NCBI GenBank assembly: GCA_032718565.1
Contig: JAVGVS010000290.1
Span: 97,942-161,941, forward strand
DNA: 64,000 nt
Direction of reading: 5' to 3'
Source of the DNA: Distichodus sexfasciatus
Lineage: Eukaryota; Chordata; Actinopteri; Characiformes; Distichodontidae
Below the pieces are notes generated by a model. The model ran no database searches. It was not told the origin of the DNA and saw nothing but the letters and a program-made list of their open reading frames with translations. This document shows, piece after piece, positions 11,398 to 22,718 of the stretch. Every line of letters begins with the position of its first letter. Position 1 is the first letter of the stretch. The position numbers were made by a program, and so were the translations under genes.

Positions 11398-12640
11398 AAA
11401 ATGTTTTTCACCTTCACAGCCCAAAATGACATCACTCGAATGTTGTAATGCCTTTTAATATATGCTACTAAAGTAATTAAAAACATGAAACATGCAGCAG
11501 GACGCTTTTTTCGACGTTCTTATTAAATCCTTTTATTTTTGTCTGCATATTTCATATTGATGGGGTTTTTTTTTTGCTGTATTATGAGAAACGTTTCAGG
11601 GAAGCTTGCTCCAGCTCTTGGTGGTCTACAGTCCCGCAGAGATTTGTTTCAAACTTGACTACACCCATCCCATGTGTCCCACTTAGGGAGGATCTGAAGA
11701 TTATAGCAAAGTGTGTTAGATTAGGTCTGAAATGCTGCTTTTGTGAGAGGTCAAGCTCACAATCTTAATAACCTGTGTGTCTGTACATACGTCATATGTG
11801 TCCAGCATAAATGTGTACACCCCCTTTGAAAAGTAAGATTTGAATCAATATCTCAATGAACACAAGAACAATTTCCAAAATTTTCACAAGGAGTTTTAAA
11901 GAACACTTGTTTAACTCCGTAACATGAAATTAAGGTTAATAATATAACTTAGATCACAAAATCTGCAGTTTTACTCAAATTAGTTGAAGCAAAAATGAAC
12001 ACACCCCGCAACAAAAACTATTACATCTAATATTTTTTATGACCGCTGTGATTTTTAAGGACAGCACCAAGTCTTCTAAGCATGGAATGAACAAGTTGGA
12101 GACATATTGCAACATCTATCTTTTTCCATTCTTCAAGAACAACCTCTTTTAGAGCCTGGATGCTGGATGGAGAGTGATGCTCAACTTGTCTCTTCAGAAT
12201 TCCCCAGACATGTTCGATTGGGTTCAGATCAGGAGACATACTTGGCCATTCAATCACCTTCACGCTGTTCTGCTTCAGAAATGCAACAGTAGCTTTAGAG
12301 GTGTGTTTTGGATCATTGTGTTGGAAAAGTGCACAACGAACAAGAGCACGGAGTGATGGTAGCATCTTCTCTTTCAGTATAGCACAGTACATCTGTGAGT
12401 TTGTGATGCCATCAGTGAAATGCAGCTCCCCGACACCAGCAGCAGTGACAACCATGCAGCCCCACATAAGGACACTGCCACCACGTTTCACTGTAGGCAC
12501 CAAGCATTTTTCTTTGAAATCCTCACCTTTGTGACGCCATTCAATTTTGAAGCCATCAGTTCCAAAAACTGATCTTTGTCTCATCACTTCAGAGTATAGA
12601 GTCCCAGTAGTCTTCATCTTTTTCAGCATGGGCCCTGGCA

Positions 12641-13395
12641 TTTACATTTACAGTATTTAGCAGACGCTCTTATCCAGAGCGACTTACAACAGTGCTTTGT
12701 AGTCCACAACTGTTCCTAGATCCATAAGCTATGTCGACATCTGTAGTTAAACCAAATTACCACAGACTAAGTTTTATACTTTAACGAAAAAAAAATGGGT
12801 TAGAGGAAAGAAGTTCAGACAGACACACGTTAGTTGTTTTTTTTTAATTATTTTTTTTATTTAGTTATTTTTTTAAATAAAAGCTTTACATAAAAGGTAA
12901 ATTAGTCCCCTAGATACTCTTTGAAGAGGTGTGTCTTCAGACGACGTTTGAAGACAGCAAGGCAAGCGGAAGTTGGTTCCACCACTGAGGAGCCAGCACT
13001 GCAAAGAGTTTCGATGCATGTTTTCCTCTTCTCTTAAGGAGAGGTGGTTCCAAACGAGCAGCAGTTGATGCTCTCAGAGGACGAGAAGTGACACGTTGTT
13101 TAATAAGTGCTGATAGGTAAGGAGGTGCAGATCCATCCTTGGCCTTGAAGGCAAGTGTTAGGGTTTTGAACCTGATGCGAGCAGCCACAGGAAGCCAGTG
13201 CAGGTTCCGCAGCAGAGGTGTGGTGTGTGTGAATTTAGAAACGCTGAAGATAAGTCTTGCAGCTGCATTCTGGATCAGCTGAAGTGGTCGTGTTGCTTTC
13301 ATTGAAAGTCCAGCCATTAGAGAGTTACAGTAGTTACTGTACAGTACTGTACTGTACAGTAGTACAGTAGTACAGTACAGTAGTACAGTAGTTAC
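12641..13395 (-). mobile_element. 5'-truncated L2-like LINE fragment
   Basis: The minus-strand frame 13317-12937 encodes the reverse transcriptase C-terminus (QLIQNAAARLIF, LHWLPVAARIRFK, KDGSAPPYL). The 3' end at 12641-12700 is tgtaaatg-rich and preceded by gtaagtcgctctggataaga, the L2-type tail. Upstream of MAGLS the copy runs into a tacagtag simple repeat (13331-13397), so it is strongly 5' truncated. Confidence 0.82.
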
Positions 13396-13397
13396 TG
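13331..13397. repeat. Simple repeat of gtacagta units
   Basis: Interspersed tacagtag and tacagtac units at the 5' boundary of the LINE fragment, partly self-complementary. Confidence 0.7.
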
Positions 13398-14002
13398 GAA
13401 AATTCTAGGCATGCTTTTTTGTGCGCGGGCTTTAGGAGAGGCTTCCTTCGTGGACGATACCCATCCACGCCAATTCTCTGTAGTGTGCGCCATATGGTGT
13501 CACGGGGAAACAGTCACTCCAGTTTGGCTTTCTACTTCTTTAGCTAACTTTCAGTGAACTTCAACCCTTCTCATCAGAAGACGCTCCTGTCAAGATGTTA
13601 ACTTCCGTGGACGGCCTGGACGTCTCTGTGAGATGGTTACACTTCCATCGTTCTTAAATTTTTGGATCACTTTTGCTACAGTATTCTGACTGATATGTAT
13701 ATATATGTATATGTATCTTCTTGTAGCCCTCACCTTTTTTGTGTAAAGAAACGATTTCCTTTCTCAGGTTTTGTGACATTTCTCGCCCCTGTGGTGCCAT
13801 TGCAACATGGGCTTGAATGAATTTGTTAGGAAAATCACTTTTGTGTGTGTGTAAATGAACAAATCTTGTTTGCAATCAATGGCCCACATTTGTGGGAGTA
13901 TGTTATAGTATAGTATCCAATAGAAAATGTTGATTCTAAAAGGAAACTAAAGGTTTTCTGACAAATCTGGTGGGGTATACTCATTTATACTGAGCACTGT
14001 AT

Positions 14003-14715
14003 AGGCGACTTTAAAGGCATTCAAGGATGCCTTATAAAAATGAAGTCAGACACAACAACAGACAAAGCCAAAAAATATAACAGAACTGCTAATATAGCAT
14101 GTCTGTTGAGATCTTGGAGAGTTTTAGCTCGCTTCTTTCCCTTTATTTATTAGCTTTTAGTATTGGAATGGCTTACATTAGAGATGCACACCTTATTACC
14201 CTAGAGCTACTAAGTTATTTATGTATTTGTTGTGAAAATACCAAGACAAACCCTTTTTAAAGAGCATAATTTTGTCATAAGAAATATTTTGTTTGCTATG
14301 AATGGTAACATTTTTGTCACTGAGATACATAATATTTGCAAGATGGGACATTCTGTATCTTATTACAGTGAAAAAATATATGCATTTTGCCACAAGCCCG
14401 ATCTATCATAAGATTAAAACAGAGTCAAACTGAATATGCAGCGATAAAAGGTGCGTTTTAAGATCTTAAAGTCGAAAGAGAGTCAGTGTTACAATATCAG
14501 GGAAAGTTCCACAGCTGAAGATCAACTTAGCTGAGAAACTCTATAAACCATACAGTGGTCGAGCTTGTAAAAGTTAACATGAGAGTAATCACACAGATAT
14601 GAAGGTGCCAGAATATGAATTGTCTTAAAAGTAAGCAGCATAATCTCTAAATCAATTTGTTAGTTGATGAGGAGCCAGTGGAGCCCCTGGAGGAGAGGAC
14701 AAGAGTAATAGTAGC
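14003..14715. other. Unassigned intergenic sequence
   Basis: AT-rich, no exon-like frame and no repeat that I recognise. Confidence 0.35.
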
Positions 14716-14905
14716 GGCAGTTGGTAGCGTAGCGGTTAGGGCGTTTGCCCCGTGAAAGGACGTCCTCCGGTTCAAATCCTGGTCCGGTAAAAAAAAAAGT
14801 ACCACTGAGGTACTGTTGGGCAAGGTTACCATCCCCAAACACTGCTCCCCAGGCGCTGCCCACTGCTCCTTCACGGATGGGTCAAATGCAGAGGTCACGT
14901 TTGGT
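14716..14905 (+). mobile_element. tRNA-derived SINE, family S1, 3'-truncated
   Basis: tRNA-like head (ttggtagcgtagcgg; ggttcaaatcc) and body (ccttcacggatgggtcaaatg) as in the copy at 771, ending after gaggtcacgttt. A short piece of another dispersed repeat (about 14946-14990) follows. Confidence 0.75.
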
Positions 14906-14990
14906 TTACAGTCGGGGATCTGAGATGGCCTGTTCTTAAAGAGACTGAAATAGAGGGGTAAAAAGCAGGCGAAAATGCCTAATCGGGATA

Positions 14991-16494
14991 TTTTAGAAAG
15001 ACATGTTTAGTGGAGCCCATAGACCTATTTTAATTTGTTGGGGGGGAAAAAATGGGCCTTTAAATCATTGTGCTCTCAATGTCTTAACACCAACCACCAA
15101 ATCAAATTCCTTGTATGTGACAACATACTTAACAATGCACTTCATTCTGATCGCTCCATTATTCTTTCCTTATTAGTATTTCCTTTATATTGTCTGGTCT
15201 GGTGAACTTAAAGGGACAAATGCGCACGCCAATATTGCTAGTCTGTTTGTGTATTTCTGTGGTAATTTTCACTCTCTATACAAGTACATTCATAAATGTT
15301 TCATTTATGACTGTTTTTTATCTAGATTAAAAAGCAAATGCTGGTTTTCCAGTCTGCTCCTGGATTCCTGCACAGTTTGGTGAGTGATTTCATGAAACAC
15401 ACCTGATTTAACCTCACTTTATTTCAAGGCTTAGTAACATTGTTTCAGCAGAAAATGCAACAAGTTGTTGTACTTTGGTGTAGACACTTAACCCTTGTCA
15501 GAGATTTGAAGAATAAAAGTCACAACCAATTACAGTTATATAGGTTTTGCTATGTCTCTAACGTTGTGACATTTCTTTTTCCTTTAGTGTGCATGATTAA
15601 AGTAACCTTTTGCTCCAACAATAATGACCTTTTTGATGTCCTTTTTTCCAGCAAACACTGACTGAAAGGTCAGTGTGATGCATTTGTGATGTACTATATA
15701 TCTTTCTAAAAACATCACAACACACACAATATTGTATCAGACACACAAATACTACACAACAATGCCATGAGAAAAAATATAGCAGATAATTACCATAAAT
15801 AACTAATACAAGGGAAAGGAAACCCATTTAGCATTTAAGGTGCACTTCAGATGCTCAGTTTGAACGACATGAAAAAATACTTTAGTGCTGTAGAGTGTAA
15901 CATTGCCACAACCTTTAGAAATATGTTCCCTTCACTTAGAGTAATCATACAGCAGGGATACACAGTGTTTCTCTGGAGAGTTGGGAGCTGATATATCTTA
16001 ACTTCAAACTGTGAGCTATCTTCATGTCGATTGTGACATTACTAAAACGTCAATACGTACATGTACAAAAATATTATAGTTGGTTTGCATTTCAATTGGC
16101 TAATTTTTGACAGTGATAATAGGGTAGCGGGACAGAAATATTTGGACTTTTCTGCTGATATACATATGTACGTAAGTTAGTTACCCTTTACCATCGCTTT
16201 GGAATGCCAGATTAAACAAAGAAAAAAAAAAGACCTCTTGAAGCCACCGACATTCCTCTTCAGACCTTCCAAGCAATGTGACAACTAAATGACTAATGTT
16301 GTTAGAGTGGTCCTTTAGTTTGTCACCTCAGGCAAAACAGTTTTTCTTTGGAATGCCGGTGAGAAGGAAAACAAAAAGGCACGAAAAATAACACTGAACC
16401 AAAGAAAGGCTATTCACTAGCGTTCAAATTTCTGCTAAGACGTCATTCTACCTCGCATACTCCTTCCCTCCGGTATATAAAAATATGAGTAGGC
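14991..16494. other. Unassigned sequence downstream of SLC25A29
   Basis: Intergenic DNA with no convincing exon and no clear transposon ends. A polyadenylation signal for SLC25A29 sits at its right edge. Confidence 0.35.
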
Positions 16495-16500
16495 TTTATT
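16495..16500 (-). promoter_or_regulatory. Candidate polyadenylation signal for SLC25A29
   Basis: AATAAA on the minus strand about 165 bases beyond the SLC25A29 stop codon. The position is plausible, but there is no transcript evidence. Confidence 0.45.
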
Positions 16501-16662
16501 TGTTTAGAATTCATAAAACAGGTATTGCTTTAATAGAATCTCTACTGTTTTGAAAAAGGTTGCAACAGGTTACACAGAAATGTACAGAGGATCAGTTTTT
16601 GCCAAATGCAGACAGCTGAGTCGGTCTTAGTGGAAAGTGTATGAGTGTTCTTCCCAGTGCCA

Positions 16663-19600
16663 TCACAGGCTTGTGGTTTGGAGCTGTGGTTGCTGCATTG
16701 CCTGGTGAGCAGGTTCACAGTCTTTGCCATTGGCTTCATTTCTCATATACATGAGGAACAGAGTCACCGTTGCGAACGTGGTAGCGTTGACGGGGAAGGC
16801 CCTCAAAAGGGTAGAGGTCAGACCTCTAGTAAAAACCCTCCACCCCTCCCTCTGCCAGCTCTGATGTACACAGTCCATAATTCCACTGTATTTGTTGACT
16901 CCGCCCACTCCGTCCGCCTGGAGGCGGGACTTAATAACATCGACCGGATAGGTCGATAACCAGGAAGCGATGCCAGACATGCCACCTGCAAAAAGCAGTT
17001 TGGGGATTATGTAGAGGTCGTCCGGTTCACACCCCAACGAACGTGTCAACACGTCGTAAGAGAGGAAGTAGACTCCAAAGCCGGGCGTCTCTCGAATAAC
17101 GGTGGTCAGCATGCCGCGGTTGATGCCTCTGACCCCCTCTTTTCTGTAGATGCGGATCAAGCAGTCCAAAGAGTTCTTGTACATTTTCCTCAAAGACTTC
17201 TTTTCGCCTGTGCCCTGCATTTGCATGCGAGTCTTGGCTAATTCCATCGGGCAGCAAATGACACACTGAATGGAGCCGGCGGCAGCGCCTGCCAGGAACT
17301 GATTGAGAGGGGTGTCTTTGCCCAGCATGCGCATGGCATTGCCCTGGACACCAAACACAATGGCATTGATGAAGGTCAGGCCCATCATAGGAGACCCAAT
17401 GCCTTTATAGAGCCCCAGACCCTGCAGGAGAGAGAAAGAGCATAAATATACGTCAAGCTCTTTGTTACAGTGTCTGCTGTAAATAAATTAAATGGAAATA
17501 AAGAAGCAATCAAATCAAAACATATTTTTGCTCAAGTAATCCTTTAAATCATTAGATCTTTTTGCTGATTTAAAAATGTAATTTAATATGACGTAATTTT
17601 ACAGAATTGCTCACAATAATTTTCCGATGTTCAAGAAGACCTTGGATGCATATGGTGATGAAGTTAAACAAATATCTTTTGGGGCCTTTTGTGCAATGTT
17701 TCAAGTAAACCTTGCCCTAACCTGATAAAACACACAAATGTTTGTTTATTCACTGAGGAGCCAAATTTGATGCATTGATACAAAGAATATCGAGTGTAAA
17801 TAGCTAATTAATGTCCCAAATTGGAAACCTTTACCCTTTACCCCTTCATCTAGTGCCAATAAATTTGTTTGATTTTATTCAAATATTCATGGACATGAAG
17901 AAAATATAATGATTTACCACAAGGAACAAATCTCAGAAAAAAAGTGTGAAAAAAGTCAGTGATTAACCATGAAAGTTCAAAAGTAACAGCTGCAAATGCA
18001 TGGTCTAAACTATAACGTTTTAACAAAACTGACAAAATACCCAAGAGAGGGACTGTACGTTTATCCTGGACAGCAACAAGATCAAATGTTGCCAGTGCTT
18101 AAATTAGATCTCTGTGCATGCCATCCCTGTTGACCCTGTGTAGCGATATCACCCAACCTTCACGGCACCAGTGACTTTTTGGCATACTGCGGCTTTAATC
18201 CGTGCAGGATTCTGCTATCTTATGTTAACTATTTAACACATTTAATGTAGCATGGGTGATGTTTTAGCTGTGGGCTTCCAATTTCTGACCAGTGGAGTTA
18301 GATGATGTTTGGGTGAATTTGTCAATTATTCAGACTGCTGCTATCCGAGAAGCTCGGCGCTTTATCAGCAAAGTCATAAAAAATGAATGAATCTAGCTAT
18401 CCGGTCCAGTCACACGTCATACTCACAGATTCTTGCCGAACAATAGACTGGAAGCAGTGGTATGTTCCGCGGTACAGAGGCTTATCCACGCTTTGAACTT
18501 GAAGTCTCACCTGAAAGTTGCATTTCCACAATTAGCACCAGAGCTTAAGACTGTACGTCGCCTCCACAATACACAGTTCAACTGACAGTTCATGTAGCAA
18601 ATGGGTAACAGTGCATAGAAGAAACACATTAAAGAAGAGAACGGAAATAACATTTCGAGTTGCAGTAGATACAACTAGGGGTAAGGAATGTTATAATCGT
18701 AGCTGAGGTGCGCTGTAAGAGTTAGATAAAAACCCAAGACATTCCATGTTCGAATGGAAATAGAGAAATTCACCTTGACTGTACTTACTAGGTTATACAT
18801 CCGTGCAGGGGGTGTAAATCCCTCACCCTCATCTACAACAAAGTGACACTTATGCTGTGAAAGACAGCCCCTGTAGCAGGGTTTACAGTGAGCAAAATAA
18901 AAAGGCAGGAAAGTGGCTATGAAATGGACATTGTATCGCAAGATATGATCCCACTCTCTGATGCAATTGCCTCTAATTTTTGCCCTCTTGTGTAGATAAG
19001 CTTGATACAGGGGACTGGGAGAGCCAGATTAAAATGTGGTGCAGTTACATTGGCCTACTTGATATTAAGATTTATTGTTTTTCTGTCCAAAAATATACAC
19101 AGCATGTATTTTGGATTAGTAAAAACTCAATATATGTGAGTGTCAGCAGCATAATACCTTTTCAGAAACTGGTTGGATATTGAAAAATGTTGACTGATAT
19201 CTTTCAAATAATACAATACAAGTGGCAGCAAATGCATACATGGTCTCAAAGTGTGGGCAGTAATGTACCTCAAAAGTAAGCATGCTCTTTAAAATAAAAA
19301 CATTACATTTCAGGCCAGAGTTCTAATACAATTAAGCACCAAAAGATTAATGAGTTTACTGTGTTAATGTAATATGAAACTGATGCATAACTGTTGGGCC
19401 AATTATACAAACGCAGCAAAAAAGATTTAGAAGAAATTCAGCTAAAGTAATTTTTGTAACTGAGTAAACCTCACATAGAACCTCAAGCCAAACTGTGTAA
19501 TGTTCAACTGAAACAAAACAATAAACGTTTTCAAAATTACAAAAGTACAACATTTTTAGATTCTAGGACAACTCCAAATGAAACTTGCTTATATGCTTGA

Positions 19601-20773
19601 CATAATTAGGTAGTTTCTTGACATTCTTTTTTATAGAATCAAGTCAATCGACTAAAACAAATTTGAACCCACCTTAACAGTGTCAAAGGGATGTCCAACC
19701 AGTACACCTGCTGCACCTGTAACAATCGTTAATGATGCATTAGGGTAAGCATTGTGAAGTTAATCTTTGGGTAGACAAAGTTGGGTGTTTCTCGTGTGGT
19801 ACAATAGAGATGAACTTTCACTGATTACGGGGCCAGTCTCCCTGCAGCAACTTGGGGTTAAGGGCGTTGCTTGGAGGCTCAGTGGTGGTTGCTCAGTAGG
19901 ATTTGAGGAGGCGTATTTGAACTTAATATATATGCGAGGTTCCTACCAATAAGCCATCAAAGGCAGTATACCATCATAATTTATTCTCTACTGGTAAGAC
20001 AAGCTAAATGATGCATTATTGAAATGTATTATTGGCTATGCAGGTTTAGGAGAGTGATGACTGCTTGTTTTGCATTGGTGGCCTTAAGTTTACTGAATCC
20101 GGTTCAGATACAGTGTTCTCACAGCTGTGGAATGCAGATGAACTCGTCTGACTGCTCTGTGCCAAAAGTCTGGTGGCCTTGAGTCATGCAAATCTGAAAG
20201 TGTATCATTAAAACACCTGCGTCACTACGGTGTGTGGCAACAGCTGGAAAGTAGGCAGGTGACGGGGCGTTCGATTTGATTGGCTGAGATCTGACGAGTA
20301 AATCAACCTTTCAGGGGGCATTCATTAGAATATGGGGCGTACCTTTTTTTTTTTTTTTTTAATTATTATTATTATTATTAAAAAAGCACCGAAATGTTGA
20401 GCTGATCTGATAAAGACGTAATCTCAGTGCGCATCATTACGGCTTCTTGCGATAGATGTCACAGAAACACAAGCAAGTCGCACAGTCTGAGGAAAATGGA
20501 GACGTTGGTGGGTGAAGTTGTTCCAGCGTCTCAAGTTTAGATACAAGACACAAAACACAATAGTAGCTATCTGATTGAAGCTGCCTTTCATCAGTATGAA
20601 CATGGCGATGTTCATTTTAAAGCCGGTAAACGGCATAATCGCCTGCAAGAAAATGCAACCCAGTTCATGCCATTGTTGCTCTTCTCTGTGGAGCTAACCT
20701 GCCCTGTGATTTTTATTTCTGCTGAGTATTTCCACTTACCTCCGATACATCCCGCAACAAAATCCAGTGCCAT
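16663..20773 (-). CDS. slc25a29: SLC25A29, mitochondrial basic amino acid carrier
   Basis: Inner-membrane carrier of the SLC25 family; the mammalian orthologue transports arginine, lysine and ornithine. Minus-strand exons in order: 20773-20740 (MALDFVAGCIG), 19716-19673, 18510-18427, 17421-16663. All phases fit and give 306 residues; the human protein is about 303. The three tandem carrier repeats show their signatures: HPFDTVKVRLQ (exons 2/3), CPMELAKTRMQ and YPVDVIKSRLQ (last exon). Repeat-end aromatic/glycine motifs (GLYKGIGSP, GINRGMLT, VFTRGLTS) are also present. The start ATG has a purine at -3 and directly precedes the expected carrier N-terminus. The gene is head-to-head with SLC25A47, with 1.95 kb between the two starts. 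The tail after the last carrier helix (NGKDCEPAHQAMQQPQ) is polar. SLC25A29 fits better than SLC25A20 because of CPMELAK and the neighbouring genes. Confidence 0.95.
20346..20382. repeat. Poly-T followed by (ATT)n microsatellite
   Basis: A run of T then aattattattattattatta in the first intron of SLC25A29. Confidence 0.8.
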
Positions 20774-22718
20774 TCCTCACTTTTACCTCCGACGACTGTG
20801 CAAAACAAAACACAACAAAAGAAACTTCGATCTGATCACAGAATCTCTCAGGCCTTTAAAATCACCACCAGCCACAGCCGCTGTGGAGATATGTGTTGCG
20901 TTGGCTAGCTCTTTAGCTAGCTCCCTCTGTGTGAAACGTTCCGACTTAACAAGTATCTGGGACAGGACTGATTACTCCGATTATTTCTTGGATGGTGAAC
21001 TGTAATTTATAAGCGACTTTACTGCACAGCCAAAACTCGTCCTGACTTGCGTTTCATGCCCGTCTCGAGTTACAGTCTATTTTCGTACTTTTTCAATGAA
21101 CGTCAAATACTGAGTCCATATTTAAGGAAACGCAGGAGCCAATAGGCGCCTCTGTACAGCGGCAACACCCCCCCAGCTGCCCTAAAGGACCGCAAGGCGC
21201 TCTGTGTAGTGCACGACCCGCTTCATTACAGCCGACCCGCTCTCAGTAGTGCTGTACGGGCCAAATACGGCTCCATTATCTCCCACAAAAGACCTGGTCG
21301 CACAGGACATACTACTGCCAAACTGAGATCCATTATCCTCCCAAGAACCATGTAGTGCCCTACATAGGGCGTAAAGGTTTCAAACGGGAGGCATCAGCTT
21401 CAAGCCAAGTCGTTCGAGTCACCAACTAACGGCATTTTAACTTTGTCGAACGTTGACTAACAAACATGTGAATGGTAAACCCTATTTACGTAACTTTGAA
21501 AGCCACACACTGTTACGTAACTTTGAAAGAATCGAATTTTATAACGTAATTTTAAGACACGTATCTGCTTTGTAGTGGAAATTGCAAGGAAGTCGTTATA
21601 TGACAGACACGTTGGACGTGTATGCAAATATGACAGATAGGCAGGAAACTTGGCAATACGCATTATTATGAGAGAGACTCAAACTAATGAACTAAATTAT
21701 TCCTAAATGTAATACATTATAGATTACTATTTACTGTTCTTGCAAAAATAACTGCGTAGCACCTGCCATTCTAAAGTGCTATAATGTAATTTACTGCAAC
21801 ATATTATACATCCAGTGTAATGTGATGTGGTGTATCATAAAGACTGTAGGCAAATGTAGGGGAAAATTCTAATGCTTAATGTTCAATACGTACATATGTG
21901 TTTTCCTCCAGGGTCAGGATCTGAACGAACTGTGTCCAGCACACAGCCAGTACACAGCAAGCACATACAGTATACAAAGTAGCTGAAGTCGCAGAACAGG
22001 CTACGTGAATCCACCTCATATTTGTGTGTATAAATAAAGCACGTAACGCCGTTTTGGGCAGCACTCTCCCTCACAACTCCATGTGAGATAGACCTGCTCT
22101 TGCCAGGCAATTATATACAATTTTGTACTCAATAAATCTATGTTGCATAAATTTCTGACTTTTTTTTTCCCCCACGACAGCAAACAGTCTGTAGGAAACA
22201 GCTCTTTTACTCGCGGATTTTAAAAAAAATCTTGTATCAAAAGATCTCGCGGTGTTGGTGATTTTTTTAAATAAGAAAAAATGTAATATAATGGTATAAT
22301 ATATATTAGCAATGCCTTTCGTAACTGTGTTATATAAAAAAAAAACACAAAAACACTGCACTAATTAACGACCAACACGCTTTAAAACGTCCATTCCCTC
22401 CCTTGACTTTGGTGTCAAACTGCACGATTGAGGCCGTTTCTACACGAGCCGTAAACTGAGCAACACTGAACGCCAAACCGGTGTGGAAACCCAGAGGCGA
22501 CAGCGCGTCTCCCAGCAGAAAACGTCAGTCGTTTTCACTAAATGTCTATATATTATAATTATGTAACACCCGTTTAACAGCTCCGTTTTTCAGGTCCACA
22601 CGTCCGGGGGGGTGGGGAAAAATGACGGTGTAAATTCTGACTGACAGGCTACGGTTCGTTTTAGCGAGTAGCCTAACCGCCCGACTACAATCAGCGCTGG
22701 TGCACACGAAGGGCGAGG
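20774..22718. other. Head-to-head intergenic region between SLC25A29 and SLC25A47
   Basis: The 1.95 kb between two divergent start codons must hold both 5' UTRs and promoters. It contains no complete repeat that I recognise. The part near 22380-22720 is GC-richer and carries several CpGs. A short duplicated motif (acgtaactttgaaag) occurs twice at 21488-21531. I cannot place transcription starts from sequence alone. Confidence 0.45.

Larger units (their letters stand above)
12027..13800 (-). pseudogene. Tc1 transposase pseudogene, split by LINE
   Basis: The minus-strand N-terminal part (about 13800-13395) starts MAPQGREMSQNLRKEI, the Tc1 helix-turn-helix region. The catalytic part (12641-12027) has QHNDPKHTSK with the second aspartate and SPDLNPIEHVWG with the glutamate. 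The first catalytic block survives as SDETK, but the preceding Trp codon has become TGA and a frameshift follows near 12570. Insertion plus these lesions make it inactive. Confidence 0.85.
11795..14002 (-). mobile_element. Tc1/mariner element interrupted by an L2-like LINE
   Basis: Ends are imperfect inverted repeats (left ccagcataaatgtgtacacc; right, read inverted, tcagtataaatgagtatacc) next to TA. The minus-strand transposase gene is split at about 12641-13395 by a LINE fragment and is decayed. Without the insertion the element would be about 1.45 kb, a normal Tc1 size. Confidence 0.85.

Noticed and set aside
22071..22361. 96-codon minus-strand frame between the SLC25 genes
   Set aside because: AT-rich, no family motif, and no exon pattern.
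20774..22718. Search for a microRNA like the one near human SLC25A29
   Set aside because: No convincing short hairpin with a known seed was seen by eye; it would need a folding program.
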